A DNA stretch of 64,000 nucleotides from Zopfochytrium polystomum (taxonomy: Eukaryota > Chytridiomycota > Chytridiomycetes > Chytridiales > Chytridiaceae), in assembly GCA_025765615.1 (NCBI GenBank), contig JAIVFJ010000145.1, positions 62,001 to 126,000 of the forward strand. The letters run 5' to 3'. Made by a program: the position numbers and the translations under genes. Below the pieces are notes generated by a model that did not search any database, was not told the origin of the DNA, and worked only from the letters and a program-made list of their open reading frames with translations. Shown in pieces: positions 44,722 through 54,523 of this stretch; position 1 is the stretch's first letter; each line of letters begins with the position of its first letter.

Positions 44722-44836
44722 TGTTGTCAGGAACAGGGCAGGACAAGGCAAGGCAGGCAAGGAACAGAGAGGAGTGATGATTGTATTTGCAAACAATAAT
44801 TCACTTGATGGATGGGACGGGTCCCCCATCCCCCCA
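44722..44836 (-). repeat. Partial chromovirus LTR (R-U5 side)
   Basis: TGTTGTCAGGAACAGGGCAG through GGTCCCCCATCCCCC matches 59,713-59,822 of the complete LTR with few changes. The match stops where the full LTR has its TATA box, so the heat-shock-like array is missing. Its orientation is opposite to that of the gag relic at 44,441. Confidence 0.88.
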
Positions 44837-45740
44837 GGATTGTTGGCCCAATTTTCTAGCTTGGCGATAGTTACACTCTCTCATTCTCAAAGGGCCTGTT
44901 TGGATGCCATCTGCTTCTGTTGCACGCGCACAGTCAAAACGACTGGAATTCTATCCCTTAGCGGCTCTCCCATCCCCAACGACAACATTGATCCTGCATC
45001 GCTTGCAGCTGCCTCACCCTCCCGTCTTCCCCAGCCCTGTCACCCTTTCCATTGTCGTTGTCTTCTACAAGTCGAGGTGTTGGAGTTCGCCCCCGAGCGT
45101 ACTTAAACTTGTGTGAAGAGATCGAGCCACTGAGGGTGTATGACTCAAGTGTGCAATCGGTGGCGAGTGATGTCTCAAAGTGGTAACCGAAGTGTCGTGA
45201 GGGTATGTCTGATGTTTGTATGATGTGTGTCTGATGTTGCAGATTGATCACCAATATGCCACAGGTTCGAGACGTGTGTGTTGTAAAACAGTTTGTTTTT
45301 ATACAGGGTACCTGTGTGTCTACTCACTCTCTGCTGGGGCCTGCCCAGCTGTCTCCTATTTATAGCAGGGTGCCAGAGGCACCCTTGGAGATGGAAGACC
45401 TATGACACCCTGTTGCATCACACTGATTTTGCCAAAACTCCTTGTAGTATGTGAGCAAAGAGGTGATCATGGCTCTGATTAATTCCTGTTTGGAGAGAGG
45501 GACTGACCAGAATCACGGCCTTTCCGGCGCTGGCGCGCTGAATGATGCTCCAGATACTCTTTCGGACCTTCAAGTCCAGTCCCGTCTGGCGGTTGGCAAC
45601 ATCAGAACCGCATCAAAAACGCACGAAGGGTTTTTCCAGGGCACTTACCGTCGAGCACAATGATGTGGTGTGTCCAGCCCGTGGATCAAAACCTCAGGAA
45701 CCTTACCAAGCACTGGTACAGCACGGAAATACCCTCAGAA
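44837..45740. other. No gene seen
   Basis: Unassigned sequence. A TATTTATAG word at 45,356-45,364 and a TGTCTGATGTT direct repeat near 45,206 and 45,229 could belong to a degraded LTR, but I could not define ends. Confidence 0.45.
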
Positions 45741-46530
45741 GAGTACCGACTGGTCTCACTTGGCGTCAGGATATTAACACCCTGCTACTTGATGATGGAT
45801 TCTAATGACGTCGAAAACAAGTACTGACCGTGGAGCTGGTTGCTCCGCTGCTGGGGTTTGTTTTGGCCCTCACTGAGCGCACTTCACCTTCTCCTCACCA
45901 GATCTTAGTTGGAATTGCATCTATGAGGTCAAAAACAAGTCCTAGCCGTCTTGTCCCCAGACGGTACTGCTTGGGCTTGACTTCCTCTCACTGGTGTAAG
46001 GGCGTGCACCGATGGAATCCATTTTACTCCAAATCGTCCTACAAGGTCGAAAACAAGTCATAGTCGTCCAGTCATCAGACGAGACCGCTCAGGCTTGCCT
46101 TCTTCCCTCATCGAGAGCTCGAAACAAGTCCTTGTTGTTGCAAAATTCATCCACTACCGCGTGGGCCTGCTGATCTTCGCGCATTGAAACGACTCATTCC
46201 AACCCAACCCAACCCAACGCACTTTGATTTTCAGCCATATGAGGTCGAAAAAAAGTCCTAGCTGCAACTGAGGTATCTGCCGTTCGGGCTTGTTTTGTCT
46301 CTCACTTGGCGCAATTGGTTGCCCCTGAACACCTCTTCTCGAAGAACGATCCTATGAGGTTGAATACAAGTCCTGGACGCGTAACTGGTAGTTTCGCTGC
46401 TGGGGTTTATTTTGACCCTCATTGAGCGTGTTGGTAACACTGCATCCATGAGGTCGAGATCACGTACTTGTGGCCTTATCATGTCGCCAGACTGCTCAGG
46501 CTTTCCTGCTTCCAGCTGGAACTGGTGAGC
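45741..46530 (+). repeat. Degenerate tandem repeat, unit about 118 bp
   Basis: The word ATGAGGTCGAAAACAAGTC and variants start at about 45,804, 45,921, 46,041, 46,114, 46,238, 46,353 and 46,447, mostly 114-125 bp apart. Between them a second conserved block recurs: GGGGTTTGTTTTGGCCCTCA, GGGGTTTATTTTGACCCTCA, CGGGCTTGTTTTGTCTCTCA and CAGGCTTGCCTTCTTCCCTC. This is the signature of an old tandem array. No coding role is supported. Confidence 0.75.
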
Positions 46531-47033
46531 TGCACTTGAATCATGTGAACTCAGTAAACATAACAATGGGCTCTGAAAGAGCAGCCGTTGCCCTGGGTAC
46601 TGAGCGAGGCAACGGCTGCTGTTTTGTTGACCGCCACTGACACCGCCAGAAGGTCTCTCTGCAAAATGCCCTCCGCCATTTTCAAAGGATTACACAAACC
46701 ACTGCAAACAAAAAGCGCTTTCTGCTCCCCCAACACACTGTCAGGCCACGTCCAAACTTCACAACAATTAAACGGGAGCTTGGAAAAGAAATCGCATTTG
46801 GGCAGAGGCCGACCCAATCACTTTCCTCTATTCATGCTTGAAACACCGTTGGTGAGCGCTCAAACAGAGTTTCCCCAGATTTATACTTCGCTTCGCAATC
46901 GGTTCTCAGGCAATGGTGGAGAGATTTCGACTGGGAAGCTGTTGTTTGAGGTGGAAACTCGCAATGGCACTTCCCATGAACGATGCGTGGAAGAGTTGTT
47001 AGGTGATTAACACAATGTCACACTACCACAAGC
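46531..47033. other. No gene seen
   Basis: Unassigned. Frames on both strands are short and lack motifs. Confidence 0.5.
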
Positions 47034-47105
47034 GGCTGAGTGGTGTAGTGGTAACATGTTTCCCTCCGAAGGAAAAGAGCCTGGGTTCAAACCCCAGCTT
47101 GGTCG
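47034..47105 (+). tRNA. tRNA-Arg (anticodon CCG)
   Basis: Acceptor GGCTGAG/CTTGGTC pairs fully if three G-T pairs are allowed. D arm is GTGT...ACAT, anticodon stem TTTCC/GGAAA has loop CTCCGAA, and T arm is CTGGG-TTCAAAC-CCCAG. B box GGTTCAAACCC is good. No intron or encoded CCA. The three G-T pairs are unusual but tolerable. Confidence 0.8.
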
Positions 47106-47567
47106 TAGTCTGCTCCGCTTCTGGGGAGTCACAGACGTACTCTCAGCGAGGTGTCAGATGGCACATGTTGAACGATGCCTCTTAAACCTCGCCCTGATTC
47201 AGGCAAGCGCGCACTGAAGAAACGCCTGTGCGACAAGTCATGGGCGCGCAGACCAAAAACTATAAATATTTTCCCAATCTCCTCCCCGCAGACACTCCAC
47301 TGGCTTCCCTTTCCCCCACGCCATCCTTCGCCTTTCCGAACCTGCCTCTTCTTAATGAATGTGATTGCGCAACTGACCACCAACCACCGTCAAGCAGTGA
47401 CAACGCGTCCAACCTAACCTTCTTGGAACATTTCCCCTCTGACCATCCCCTTCTGCTCGTATGCAATAACCCTACTCCACTGCGGCATCTTCCCTTTGGC
47501 GATCTCGACTCCCCCCACCCAATCATTCCCCCCTTCCCCTTTGATCGCAACTGCCAGTACATTCTCC
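47106..47567. other. No gene seen
   Basis: Unassigned. Pro/Ser-rich open frames on both strands show no motif and no splice pattern. Confidence 0.45.
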
Positions 47568-47740
47568 TATGAAGTCGAAAACAAGTCGAGTCCACGATAA
47601 GGTCGAAAACAAGCCCCAGCTGCGCGCTCGCCCAGCACGTTACTCGAACTTGCTTTCCCGCTTCACCTAGCATGGCTCAAACCAAACCTACCCATACACT
47701 ACCCTCCAACTATGAGGTCGGAAACAAGTCTCAGCAGAGA
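47568..47740 (+). repeat. Three further copies of the GGTCGAAAACAAG word
   Basis: CTATGAAGTCGAAAACAAGT at 47,568, ATAAGGTCGAAAACAAG at 47,597 and CTATGAGGTCGGAAACAAGT at 47,710 repeat the core word of the array at 45.7-46.5 kb. They lie about 1 kb beyond its end, with irregular spacing. Confidence 0.7.
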
Positions 47741-48446
47741 GATTTACAGAGAGACCTTACTGATGCGCGACGATGCCAGGTTACCTGCCCACCTCCAAAT
47801 CAAAATCAGCCCATCCTTCACTCCTGATATCCGCCGTTGGCGGTCCTTGTTGCAGAGAGGTATGTACAGTACCTTGTTAAACTGAGAAAGTTATACTAAG
47901 CCATTGGGGGATTCCGGGGATTGAACCTGGGACCTCATGCACCCAATTGTACAGACTTTTTGGTCTGAAGCAGCTTGACACCAATAGTGACACCCACAAA
48001 AACATGAGGGCAAAATTATTTACAGTCGAGACCCGAATAAGGATCTACATGTTGCTTGCTGGGATCCTTGCTGAAGGCACCAAGGTATGAAACTGCTGGG
48101 GCAAGGTCTGGTTGTGTGTGTGTTGCAAGGTAGTTGATGCTGCCAAGGATTGCCTAGTACAGTCTCTGATCTGCAGCTGCTTCATCGATCCTATGTGGTT
48201 GAAGATTGAGACTACTGGGAAGGGCAGTTACTGGTGCAGTTGTTGATAATGTTGGCGTGGCACTGAAGTAACTCCTTGATATATACTTTCTAGTGTAAGA
48301 AGATTCTGTTATGGTGATGTTCCAGCTGCATATCAAAATGGTTTTTGATTGCTCCCATTTTGCAGAGTTTGTAACAAGATTAGGCAAGGCAATGGCAGCA
48401 CATCACAACCTTTGCGCTGAATTGGGATTGCTACCCCGCTTTTTTC
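47741..48446. other. tRNA-like relic, otherwise no gene
   Basis: On the minus strand, GGTTCAATCCC (near 47,916-47,926) within CCAGG-TTCAATC-CCCGG looks like a T arm, followed by AATCCCCC. No matching acceptor 5' strand is found, so this is a tRNA-derived relic. The rest is unassigned. Confidence 0.4.
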
Positions 48447-49190
48447 ATGAGCGGCCCACCTCCCTCCATGTTCTTCGGCACCCACGCTGATCAACACATA
48501 TTGACAATCACCACTCAGCCAGACCCCACTATTGCCCCACTCACTGAACTTGACATCCTACGCTTCAACTCCACTTGCAACCTCACCATCTGACAGCGGC
48601 CCTTGCTCTCAAAGTACCAGACTTCTTACTCACTCCGCCTTCTGCATCCTTTGTCGGACAAACAGGCTGCCTGTCTTCAGACCACATCCCCACACATTAA
48701 ATTTTCTTACACCTGTCAACTGCCAGCTGCCGCCACAGAATTCACCAACGAACCTGCCAACCAACTCGTCCTCCAACACCTGGCTCCTGGAACTACTGGA
48801 AAAAACTTTGATGAGCTGAAGGACTCCCTGCCTCATGCAATCACCTCTGCTTTATCCTCCTGTGGCTCCATAATGGCTATTCATTTTGCACACCACCAGC
48901 TTTCCACCTCCACATCTGCCACAGTTCTTTTTGACGGCCCTCCTCACAATCCCCCTCAGTTCATAACTATTATGGGTGCCGGTATCACAATTCGACCACT
49001 GGAACCTTCTGCAGAAAACCAGTGGCGAATCAGTGATGAAAAGCAACGCACAGCTGTCCTTTATAAAAAAATAAAAATAAAAAAAAAGCTGTCTGCACAT
49101 ATACGAGGGTCTGGGCAGGGTGTGCTTGTCAAACACAGTTGGCCTGAATGTGTGCACTTTGCAGAGTTGTCAGATGGTGGTGACAGCTGA
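48447..49190 (+). pseudogene. Unrecognised reading frame with one in-frame TGA
   Basis: From ATG at 48,447 (MSGPPPSMFFGTHADQHILT) the frame is open except for TGA at 48,591 and then runs to the stop after 49,190, about 248 codons. The second part contains FDELKDSLPHAITSALSSCG and ATVLFDGPPHNPPQF, which has the alternating helix and strand pattern of a small alpha/beta domain. I do not recognise it. An A-rich stretch (49,061-49,088) lies inside the frame, and the region is rich in mobile DNA, so a retroelement ORF1 relic is one possibility. Confidence 0.35.
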
Positions 49191-49870
49191 CGTGGTTCTG
49201 ATGGAATTTCGCCTGAAGGTGAGAAGTTTGTGGTGGATTCCTAATTTTAAAGTTTTATGTTTGTTTTGTGGTTGTAGAGAAATAGAATCTACTTGTGATG
49301 GTTTTAACATTAAGAAACTTTAGGAGAAAATTAGTTCAGATTTTCTAAGATACCCTGCACACAAAAGAAAGCATGAGAGAAAACTCTGCACAGGTGAGCC
49401 TTCTGCACGATGCTGGTCTGGGCTCCCCCCTGTACCCTATGAGGCAAGGCGACCACTCCCCCATACACAGCTTGCCCCCAACGCTTTCCCCCCGTCTCAC
49501 CCGGGCACATCAGGAGAATAAATGTCTCCTGGTTGGTGCTCCTCATGGAATGGGCTCCCTGCTCAGGACTCCACCACCTCTGACACAGGTCCGGGCCACA
49601 CTAGCCTACAAGCTGGGACTTCGGTGTTTGTTGGCCTTCGGTTGATTTACATTGCCAGTCTGCCACCCCAGTCTGGCCTTCCTCAGTCATGCCTATGGTG
49701 CTCCCAGTAAGGCCCACTGGAGGTGATGTTAATTGCAGTAGCACGGAATCCAACCCGTCATGCCATCACCTCCAACACCAGAGCTGTACACTGTTATCCA
49801 ATTCACTTTTGCTGTGGACTACCATGTGGTCGATACTTTTTACCGATTCCAGTTTAACTTCTTCCAATTC
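49191..49870. other. No gene seen
   Basis: Unassigned DNA. The Pro/Ser-rich frames lack motifs. Confidence 0.45.
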
Positions 49871-49879
49871 TTGATTGCT

Positions 49880-50220
49880 GAAGTTGAATGCTGACCGAAT
49901 GGAGGAAGTTGTTGTTTTCTGGAGTGACTCTGCTGTGAGGAATGGTTGATGCTTTGTCTGACTTTGTTGAGACTGCAGAAAACTGAAAGCAATTCCAATT
50001 CAAATTGTTCAACTGGCTAAAATTCAGGTTCAAAGATGGTTCAAGGTGACTGGTGACTGAATGGAGCAAAGTGGTGATGTTGGTGTTGTTTCTGAAGCTG
50101 ATCTGCAGTAATGAATGGTTGAAGGTTTTCCTGAATTTTGCTGAGACTGCTGCATATTGAATAGTTTGATGATGTGGTAATTGTGACTGTTTGACTTTGA
50201 GGTGGTTGATTTTTGTTTTT
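49880..50220. repeat. Imperfect tandem duplication, unit about 170 bp
   Basis: The block ACCGAATGGAGGAAG...GGAATGGTTGATGCTTT...TTTGTTGAGACTGC at about 49,891-49,977 recurs, diverged, at about 50,055-50,150 as ACTGAATGGAGCAAAG...TGAATGGTTGAAGGTTTT...TTTGCTGAGACTGC. Confidence 0.65.
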
Positions 50221-51019
50221 GTTGGTCTAGAGTGGAGAAAAAAGATAGAGACAAAGTTAGTGGTAGTAAGCATTAGTGAGAGTTAGTATATCCAGATGTT
50301 TCCACAGAGCCTGATTGCTTGATGATGAATAGCCTTTAGTCTCCAAGTGATGTTGTGGTGAATTAATGCTGGTAGAAGAGTGTTAATGCAAGCAAAGGGA
50401 ACAAAGAATTAGCCTGATGTCTTCTACTCTGCCTCGTTAAAGAATCAGCAGAATGTTTTTGTCAAATCTAAGATCTAAGCCAGAACCACTAAGTTTCTGG
50501 TCAGATTACAAAAGTTGAGGGCAATCTCTGAAGTATCCAGATCCTGGTTCTGCTGCATGAATGAATGAGGCATTCAAAGAACATAGCTGTTCTGGAGTGA
50601 CTCTATTAAGAGCAGTTTGAAATCTAGAGTCAGTTAGATTTGGTTCGGCAAAGGAAGAATCTTAGATGAGAATGGAACTTCAGTAATCTTGCAAGGTTGA
50701 GGTTGTTTATAGTTTGCTCTGAAAAAGTGTTAGTGTTGAGTGTCCAATAAAGATAAACGTTGATACTCCTCAGAATGAGCCAAAGGTTATTTGAAGGAAC
50801 ATAGTGTTTTGTCACAGAAGTTGGTTATGATAATTCATCAGAGTGAGACGAGGACTCAGGTATGGCTGTGGAATTTCCTGTGGTGTGGGACCTGGTGCAG
50901 TGCGTTAGTGTGTCTGTGTATAAAAGCTGAAGCAGTCAAAATGTGTGAGTTGAGGTCCCTAGCCAGGGTCAAGTAAGCCCAGCAATAATAGGGTATTCCA
51001 TAGTTTGAATACTGAGTCC
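50221..51019. other. No gene seen
   Basis: AT-rich unassigned sequence with only short frames. Confidence 0.5.
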
Positions 51020-51024
51020 AGATT

Positions 51025-51115
51025 CATTTGGCTAAAATGGATAGAGCGTTTTTCCAAGCCAGCAGCCTGGCACCAAGAAGACCATGCCAAGTTGGTGCCA
51101 ATCCATGCTGAGACC
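51025..51115 (+). repeat. tRNA-derived (SINE-head-like) sequence
   Basis: TTGGCTAAAATGGATAGAGCG is a near-perfect tRNA D arm and pol III A box. The following anticodon and T arms do not fold into a cloverleaf, and only a weak B box (GGTGCCAATCC) follows. Probably a tRNA relic. Confidence 0.4.
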
Positions 51116-51244
51116 ACTTTGCAACTCTGTGCTGATGTTCATCGTTCACTTATTCCAAGCATCCTCCATCTAATTGGCAATACAGTGCTGATGATCATCT
51201 TTCACTATCCCTAGCATCCTCCCCTTAGTGGAAGATGATCTTTG

Positions 51245-51320
51245 ATGTTGCACTGGCAAAATGGTTAGAGGATTGTTAAACTACTCAACCAGTCCCTGGT
51301 TCTATCCGTGAATGGACAGC
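51245..51320 (+). repeat. tRNA-derived (SINE-head-like) sequence
   Basis: The A box is TGGCAAAATGGTTAGAGG and a B-box-like TGGTTCTATCC follows about 40 nt later, the normal tRNA spacing. The anticodon arm does not pair, so this is not a functional tRNA. Confidence 0.45.
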
Positions 51321-53300
51321 AAATTGTCTTTGGCTGAAGTTAGGTGAGCAAAGATAAAGAGAGGCTTAGCCTGATGTAACAGAGTCCAAAGTCATGAGGA
51401 AATTGCACAAGGTTGCCATGGTTGTGAGGGTTGGCACTTGCATAACTATTGGTCATCCCAATCACTAATATGTTTGATGGTGAGAGTTGCAGTGTGGTTG
51501 AAAACACTCTGATCTCAAAAGGTGACCATGTCAATGATAATTGTATCAGGGAATCCAGAAATTGAACTGCTGACTCCATGGGTCAATAGGCGAGGAAAAC
51601 ACCATATCATTAAATCCTAATTTGTTATGCCCTGTTGAAAATGAGTAAGTATTATTAAAAGGGCACAAGGGCAGTTGTTAGTGGTGCAGGTCTCCAAAAA
51701 CTGAAATGCCTGTGTTGATGTTCATGGAATGATGAATCATTACTGACAGGAGACTGCATGGCTGTATGTTGAGAGGATAAGGCATTTACTTTGATGCATA
51801 TCAAAAGAGAAGAGCAAAACACTTAGCAGATTGATTATTAGTTGATGGAGCAAGTTGGTTTTTGAGGACCTCTGCTGTTTGTTCTTCAATTGATATGAAG
51901 AGGCAGTTAACCAGGATAGTAACAGTTGGTGTGGTGATTTCTGGTGCAGTAGTAGTTGAGCCTTTGTCACTTTGATTGGCCAGCTCGATGTTCTGCTTTT
52001 CATAGTTGCTTTGTCAAACAGGTTTTTGAAGAGTGAGATAAGTTTGGCAAAAAAATGTTATCTGGTGTGCTGGGTTGCCAACAACAAGAAAAACTTTTCC
52101 TTTCCCCATATCCAACAGGCTTTGGCCCAGTGAGCCAACAAAGATTCAAACAACTTGTTGGAAAGGGCGTATACGATGGAGAAGTTCTCCAGCTGCTGAC
52201 TTTGCAAAGCTGCCAACTTGATGGTATGCTTTGGTGATCAGGTAATGAAGGCATCTGAGGTTTTTTCTCTTGCCCATGAGGTGGAGGCACCAATTGGAAT
52301 CTCTGTTGTTGGAATGGTCCATCTCTGGTGAGAGAGGTTGCAGTGTCGCAGAGGTCTGGTGGATCAACCGCATTGTTCTGCTCTGCATTGATGTGATTGG
52401 TTGAGTCAGTAGTCATGTTGTTTTCTCAGGACTATTATGTGTGCCAAGTTTGAAAGAATTTCGTTGGGTTTTGGGTTGTGAAGGTGGTGTTTGCAGCAGA
52501 TGAAAAGTTGGTTTGTAGCTTGGTGTGTGTCAGGTAGTGGGGTGGTCGTTGTCTCCACTTGGGGACAAAAAATCAAAAATTAATGGTGTGAGGGTTGGAG
52601 GTAATCTGGTGACCCTGAATGGAAAAAGACGTCACTTATCACAAGAGAGAGCGATTTTGGGATGCCGCTGACAGTCGTGTAGTCCAGAAGCAGGCCTTTC
52701 CAATGATAGCTTGGGATTGGCTGGGGGAGGTCTGGAAGGCGAGCAAATTGACATTGAAGTAGGAAAAGTGGGGGACAACTTTGGAGGCGGTGGATACACC
52801 ATAGGAGCGTCAGATTCAAGATAAGGAGGATTCGTTGAAAAGAGGAGATCAAGAGCTTTCCAATGGTAGTAACGAAATTGCTGTACAATGTCTGTAGCGC
52901 CTGTGATCAGTCCACGAAGTTGGCAGATCTGAAAAGCGTACAACCCCTTCTACTGATTGGATCTGGCTCGAACCAAGGGGAATGTGATTGGGATGTGTAA
53001 CAGTTTTGTATGAAAGAATTCGCTATGTTGGCTGATTGATGGATTGGGCTGCTGTGGTGTACACTACTGAAGGTGTTGGTGGTGGGAGGTTGATCTTGGC
53101 TTCTGTCAGTCTTGTGTTTGTCTTTATACAAAACTGTTACAAGGACCATCACTTGCAAAATGCTGCAAGTCATCCTTGCAGAGCAGTATCATCAGGTCAA
53201 AGCTCCTGCACACTGCTTCCACCAAAAGACCCAAAACTAACAGCAACTACGAGAGTGTTGTACTGATTTCAAAGAATGCAACAGGGTAGAATGAAATATG
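51321..53300. other. No gene seen, scattered degenerate sequence
   Basis: Minus-strand frames at 51,740-52,416 and 52,580-52,943 have no recognised motif. A minus-strand tRNA-like stretch (AGTTCAATTTC) lies near 51,555. This may include further parts of the piggyBac-like element, but nothing identifies them. Confidence 0.4.
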
Positions 53301-53391
53301 GCCTTCTTGGCTCAGTTGGCAGAGCGTCTCCCTACCAGGAGTGAATCCTGACGGCAGGAGAAGGTCACTAGTTTGATTCTGGTAGAAGGCA
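53301..53391 (+). tRNA. tRNA-like gene with an intron-like insert, identity unclear
   Basis: Acceptor GCCTTCT/AGAAGGC is perfect and D arm GCTC...GAGC is perfect. Anticodon stem TCTCC/GGAGA forms only if about 18 nt after CTACCA are removed as an intron at the canonical 37/38 position. T arm is ACTAG-TTTGATT-CTGGT. The body resembles fungal tRNA-Thr as I know it, but the apparent anticodon is ACC, which no standard eukaryotic tRNA uses, and T-loop C56 is T. A tRNA pseudogene is the likeliest reading. Confidence 0.5.
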
Positions 53392-53622
53392 TGGCTGGCA
53401 GGAAGTGGGCCTGTTCCATCCCTTTGTTGAGTCTTACTGGCAGGGAGCGCTTTCCACATTGATATGCATTTCTGGGTTATTTTCCAATCATTCTGAAACC
53501 AGCCAGGTTGTCAGCATGGACACCCTTAGCAACGTTGAATCAATTCTGTGATCTTATCATTCCACTGGTTCCTCTGAATTGGATTTTTTTTCAGGATTAT
53601 ATCAGGAAATGAGCCCTTTTGA

Positions 53623-53637
53623 CCTAACCTAACCTAA
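53623..53637 (+). repeat. Three tandem CCTAA units
   Basis: CCTAACCTAACCTAA. It is too short to call a telomeric tract. Confidence 0.6.
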
Positions 53638-54179
53638 CTGAGCCCCCAAGCCTTAAACTCTCCTTTGTTGTCGTCTGCATGACCATTCTTGGCATTTGAC
53701 TTATGTCCAGCTGCACCTTGTGCATTGTGGATGCTTGCATCCAGAGCAAAGAAGAACATTCTGTGGTACCAGGTGTTGGTACAATGCTGAACAGTTGATT
53801 TGGCAGCCATCTGGCCCACAGAATCAATTGCTCCCATAAAATGATTGTACTCTGCTGTAGCTTGAGGCTTGTTTCTGACTCTACTGTAGTCCTTTGAATG
53901 GGGGTTGTAAGCTACAGTGCCAGGTCTACCACAATCCAGCACTCTTTCGAGATTCTGATCCAGCTCATCCAAGTCCGCCAATGATCCCTCACCCTCCACA
54001 AAGAGCAGAAAGACAGAGTCTGCCTCCGTTGTCTCACTCAACGTTTGAGGTAAAGAAGCCTCAGCACTCTGCTGCCACCACACTATCCACTGAACCGCTT
54101 TAACCACCTTCCCCCACAGGACCATTGGCTGTAGCTGATACAGGCAACATGAAGCTTGACAAATTGGCTGGAGCGACAC
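53634..54179 (-). pseudogene. piggyBac-like transposase fragment
   Basis: A 181-codon stretch without ATG contains DCGRPGTVAYNPHSKDYSRV, then EYNHFMGAIDSVGQM and NTWYHRMFFFALDASIHNA. The pattern Y-N-x-F/Y-M-G-G/A-x-D-x-x-x-Q-M followed by W-x-R-x-F-F-x-x-L-D is the end of the DDE_Tnp_1_7 (piggyBac) catalytic domain, which includes the last catalytic Asp region. The N-terminal catalytic segments were not found. The frame probably continues from an earlier, degraded part toward 54,400. Confidence 0.6.
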
Positions 54180-54523
54180 CCAAGTGATTGGACGGGAGCC
54201 CCACTGCTGGATGCAACTGCAACCTCTTGTCCAGTTCCACGGTCAACAGCAGCTGAAGTTAAATTATCTGCTGAAGCAAGACCGCCAGCACTGTCACTGT
54301 TTGGTGCAGTGATGTGGGAAGCAGTAGAAGTGGGATTGGACACAGCAGAAGTATTGGCACAGGGGGTCGCAGCTGTCATAGCAGTCTGGCCCATTGGGTT
54401 GACTCACACCTCCCCAAACACCTTTAAGAAGCGCATCTTTTTTGCTTTTTTTATCGTCGGACTCCTTACACACCACCCTGCCCCCCAGTCCCCCGACCAA
54501 ACCCAAAAACCTTAACCACCCTT
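54180..54523. other. 3' flank of FIG4
   Basis: A minus-strand Ala/Ser/Thr-rich frame (54,394-54,083) may belong to the transposase relic. No gene is supported. Confidence 0.4.

Noticed and set aside
45741..46530. CRISPR-like array
   Set aside because: The repeats are degenerate, the material between them is itself conserved, and the genome is eukaryotic.
48447..49190. RNA-recognition-motif protein
   Set aside because: An alternating helix and strand pattern is suggestive, but no RNP1 or RNP2 motif can be seen.
53623..53637. Internal telomere tract (CCTAA)n
   Set aside because: Only three units, and the usual fungal repeat is CCCTAA. The CCCAA run at 46,199-46,217 is also too short.
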